This document shows positions 15,440 to 16,512 of a DNA stretch of 16,512 bases, one piece after another. Below the pieces are notes generated by a model that saw nothing but the letters and a program-made list of their open reading frames with translations, did no database searches and had not been told where the DNA came from. Location: positions 1-16,512 of the forward strand of contig JBLIMR010000055.1 of NCBI GenBank assembly GCA_047638815.1. Reading direction: 5' to 3'. The position numbers and the translations under genes are program-made. The first letter of the stretch is position 1; each line of letters begins with the position of its first letter. This DNA comes from JAJRRH01 sp047638815 (GTDB taxonomy: Bacteria; Bacteroidota; Bacteroidia; Flavobacteriales_D; JABDKJ01).

Positions 15440-16188
15440 GCCCCCTTCTTTATTTCTTCTTCTATTAATTCAAGGATCTCCACGTTGTTGGTTCGGATGA
15501 CTTTCAGTTCCCTTTCATATTCAGTGGCCAGGGCAAAACTGAAGCTGGTGTAATCTTCAAATTGCACATCCTTATATAGGCCACGCACATCAGATGGATA
15601 GTGGCTCAGAACGGAGCCTGGGAAATATGAACTCCATAGATCCCCAATGCGGATATATTTCTGTAGAAAATCTGTTGATTTAGTCTGATGGGCTCGTTGT
15701 TTTAGTGATTCCTCTTTCGAGTCGTTGACAACGTCTTCCCAACTGAACAATAGATCTAAGAGTCGGTCATTATCAATCAGATGTATTTCTCCCGATGAGA
15801 TTCCAGAACGAAGCGCTCCATTGATTGGGTCAAAACTCCAGTTATTCCCAAGATTCATGTGGGCAAATTGAAGTCTTGAATCATCCGTTATTTCGTCTAC
15901 CGTCTTGATCAGCCGCATGACTTCGTAATAGGCAGTGATTATTTCCCCATTCTGGAATAGTACGTTATCCAGTTGTGCAAGATTCGACTGAAACTCGAAT
16001 TGCAGGGCCTGTAAGACCTTGTCCTTTTGTTGGCTGTTCACCATATCGTTACGCCATTCGTTCAATTGAATTGCGATCAAGATTCCTATCACAACAAGAA
16101 GAATCTCACCTAAGGCGTAAAGAAAGTATTTGCTGAACCTATTCTCGGTGAGAAGGCGTTTGCGGATTTTTCGGAAAAATTTTATCAT
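15436..16188 (-). CDS. DUF6090-type membrane protein, intact copy 1
   Basis: 250 aa and the first gene of the array in transcription order. MIKFFRKIRKRLLTENRFSKYF is followed by one membrane helix (about 24-43, YALGEILLVVIGILIAIQLN), then EWRND and a long helical portion with the conserved block NNWSFDPINGALRSGISSGEIHLIDNDRLLDLLFSWEDVVND. The C-terminal third is charged and ends LIEEEIKKGA. Localisation is probably inner-membrane anchored by the N-terminal helix; the function is unknown. Its stop overlaps the next ATG in ATGA. Upstream there are a 7-bp inverted repeat abutting the start codon and a terminator isolating it from the gene to the right, so array transcription should start between 16189 and 16282. 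Confidence 0.87.
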   Translation of the reverse strand: MIKFFRKIRKRLLTENRFSKYFLYALGEILLVVIGILIAIQLNEWRNDMVNSQQKDKVLQALQFEFQSNLAQLDNVLFQNGEIITAYYEVMRLIKTVDEITDDSRLQFAHMNLGNNWSFDPINGALRSGISSGEIHLIDNDRLLDLLFSWEDVVNDSKEESLKQRAHQTKSTDFLQKYIRIGDLWSSYFPGSVLSHYPSDVRGLYKDVQFEDYTSFSFALATEYERELKVIRTNNVEILELIEEEIKKGA

Positions 16189-16189
16189 C

Positions 16190-16209
16190 TTGTAATTGGT
16201 CGATTACAA
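16190..16209. promoter_or_regulatory. Inverted repeat abutting the first DUF6090-type start
   Basis: TTGTAAT (16190-16196) and ATTACAA (16203-16209) are perfect inverted copies around six bases, ending one base before the ATG on the minus strand. It could be an operator or a hairpin masking the ribosome binding region. A second perfect repeat, GCGAAT-AAAA-ATTCGC, lies at 16240-16255. Confidence 0.35.
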
Positions 16210-16281
16210 TGAAGGCTAGCGCACAGTAAAAGAAATTTAGCGAATAAAAATTCGCATTGGTTTGGTTGGTCACAAGGTAAT

Positions 16282-16312
16282 AAAAAAGCGCAAACCATTT
16301 GGTTTGCGCTTT
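16282..16312 (-). terminator. Hairpin terminator of the YbhB/YbcL-like gene
   Basis: A perfect 12-bp stem, AAAGCGCAAACC (16285-16296) with GGTTTGCGCTTT (16301-16312), has a four-base loop. On the minus strand it is followed by a T run (16287-16282). It lies 36 bases after the stop of the partial gene at 16349. Confidence 0.85.
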
Positions 16313-16348
16313 CACTGCAATTTTTTTTATACGAAAATAGAAAAGGAT

Positions 16349-16512
16349 CTATTTTTTTGCCCTTTTATAGTATGAGACGATACTTGCTTTTGCTAGGGTG
16401 TTGTTCCAAAGATAAAAACCAACCACCGCTGGATTAGTTTTTTCGTCCAGTCCGAGTTTGTCCGTTTTCAAAGCATGTACCGTTATAATATATTGGTGTA
16501 ATCCATGGCCCT
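16349..16512 (-). CDS. YbhB/YbcL family (PEBP, Raf-kinase-inhibitor-like) protein, 5'-partial
   Basis: The last 53 codons are visible, ending at TAG (16351-16349); the gene starts right of the window. The sequence GHGLHQYIITVHALKTD, then DEKTNPAVVGFYLWNNTLAKAS and SYYKRAKK, matches the C-terminus of bacterial YbhB/YbcL proteins, where GxHxY and the final ASxxxYYxR strand are typical. These are small phosphatidylethanolamine-binding-protein-fold proteins with no firmly known bacterial function. The gene is followed by its own terminator and is separate from the DUF6090-type array. Confidence 0.8.
   Translation of the reverse strand, partial: GHGLHQYIITVHALKTDKLGLDEKTNPAVVGFYLWNNTLAKASIVSYYKRAKK

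Overview
The window looks like chromosome from a marine or environmental member of the Bacteroidota, probably Cytophagales-like. The evidence is a type IX secretion C-terminal sorting domain on the 836-aa protein, DUF6090-type membrane proteins (N-terminus MIKFFR), a short Bacteroidota-style SSB, one promoter of the TTG-N22-TAnnTTTG type, AT-rich spacers, and REP-like palindromes of a kind common in this phylum. No rRNA, tRNA, CRISPR array, phage gene or transposase was seen.

Left part (1-9280). A UvrA-family protein enters from the left edge. It is a tandem double UvrA whose first unit has degenerate ATPase motifs and whose second unit is intact. Converging on it is a secreted protein with a PEP-synthase/PPDK-type nucleotide-binding domain and a T9SS tail. 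Next comes tex, encoding an S1-domain RNA-binding protein.

Middle part (9281-11157). This resembles a short integron-like cassette array without an integrase in view (a CALIN). Three attC-like imperfect palindromes lie at 9648-9750, 10062-10170 and 10843-10975. Read on the minus strand, the 5' end of each complete cassette is complementary to the first core site of the palindrome closing it: 10/10 bases for one cassette and 9/10 for the other. One cassette carries a secreted 218-aa protein, one has no gene, and a 114-aa membrane protein starts just after the last palindrome. Four TAAACG motifs spaced one helical turn apart and a REP-like remnant lie between the array and ssb.

Right-centre (11158-13960). 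It holds ssb with a strong bidirectional hairpin terminator, a 609-aa PLP-dependent enzyme related to the cystathionine gamma-synthase family, and a small acidic unknown protein with its own recognisable promoter.

Right part (13966-16188). A decaying tandem array of DUF6090-type genes is read on the minus strand, with ATGA stop/start overlaps. In transcription order it holds an intact 250-aa copy, a copy split after codon 6 by an 80-bp REP-like element between 18-bp direct repeats, the remainder of that copy cut after about 34 codons by a 163-bp element with long terminal inverted repeats, an intact 241-aa copy, and a copy truncated to 128 aa. The array starts after a terminator that closes a partial YbhB/YbcL (PEBP) gene running in from the right edge.
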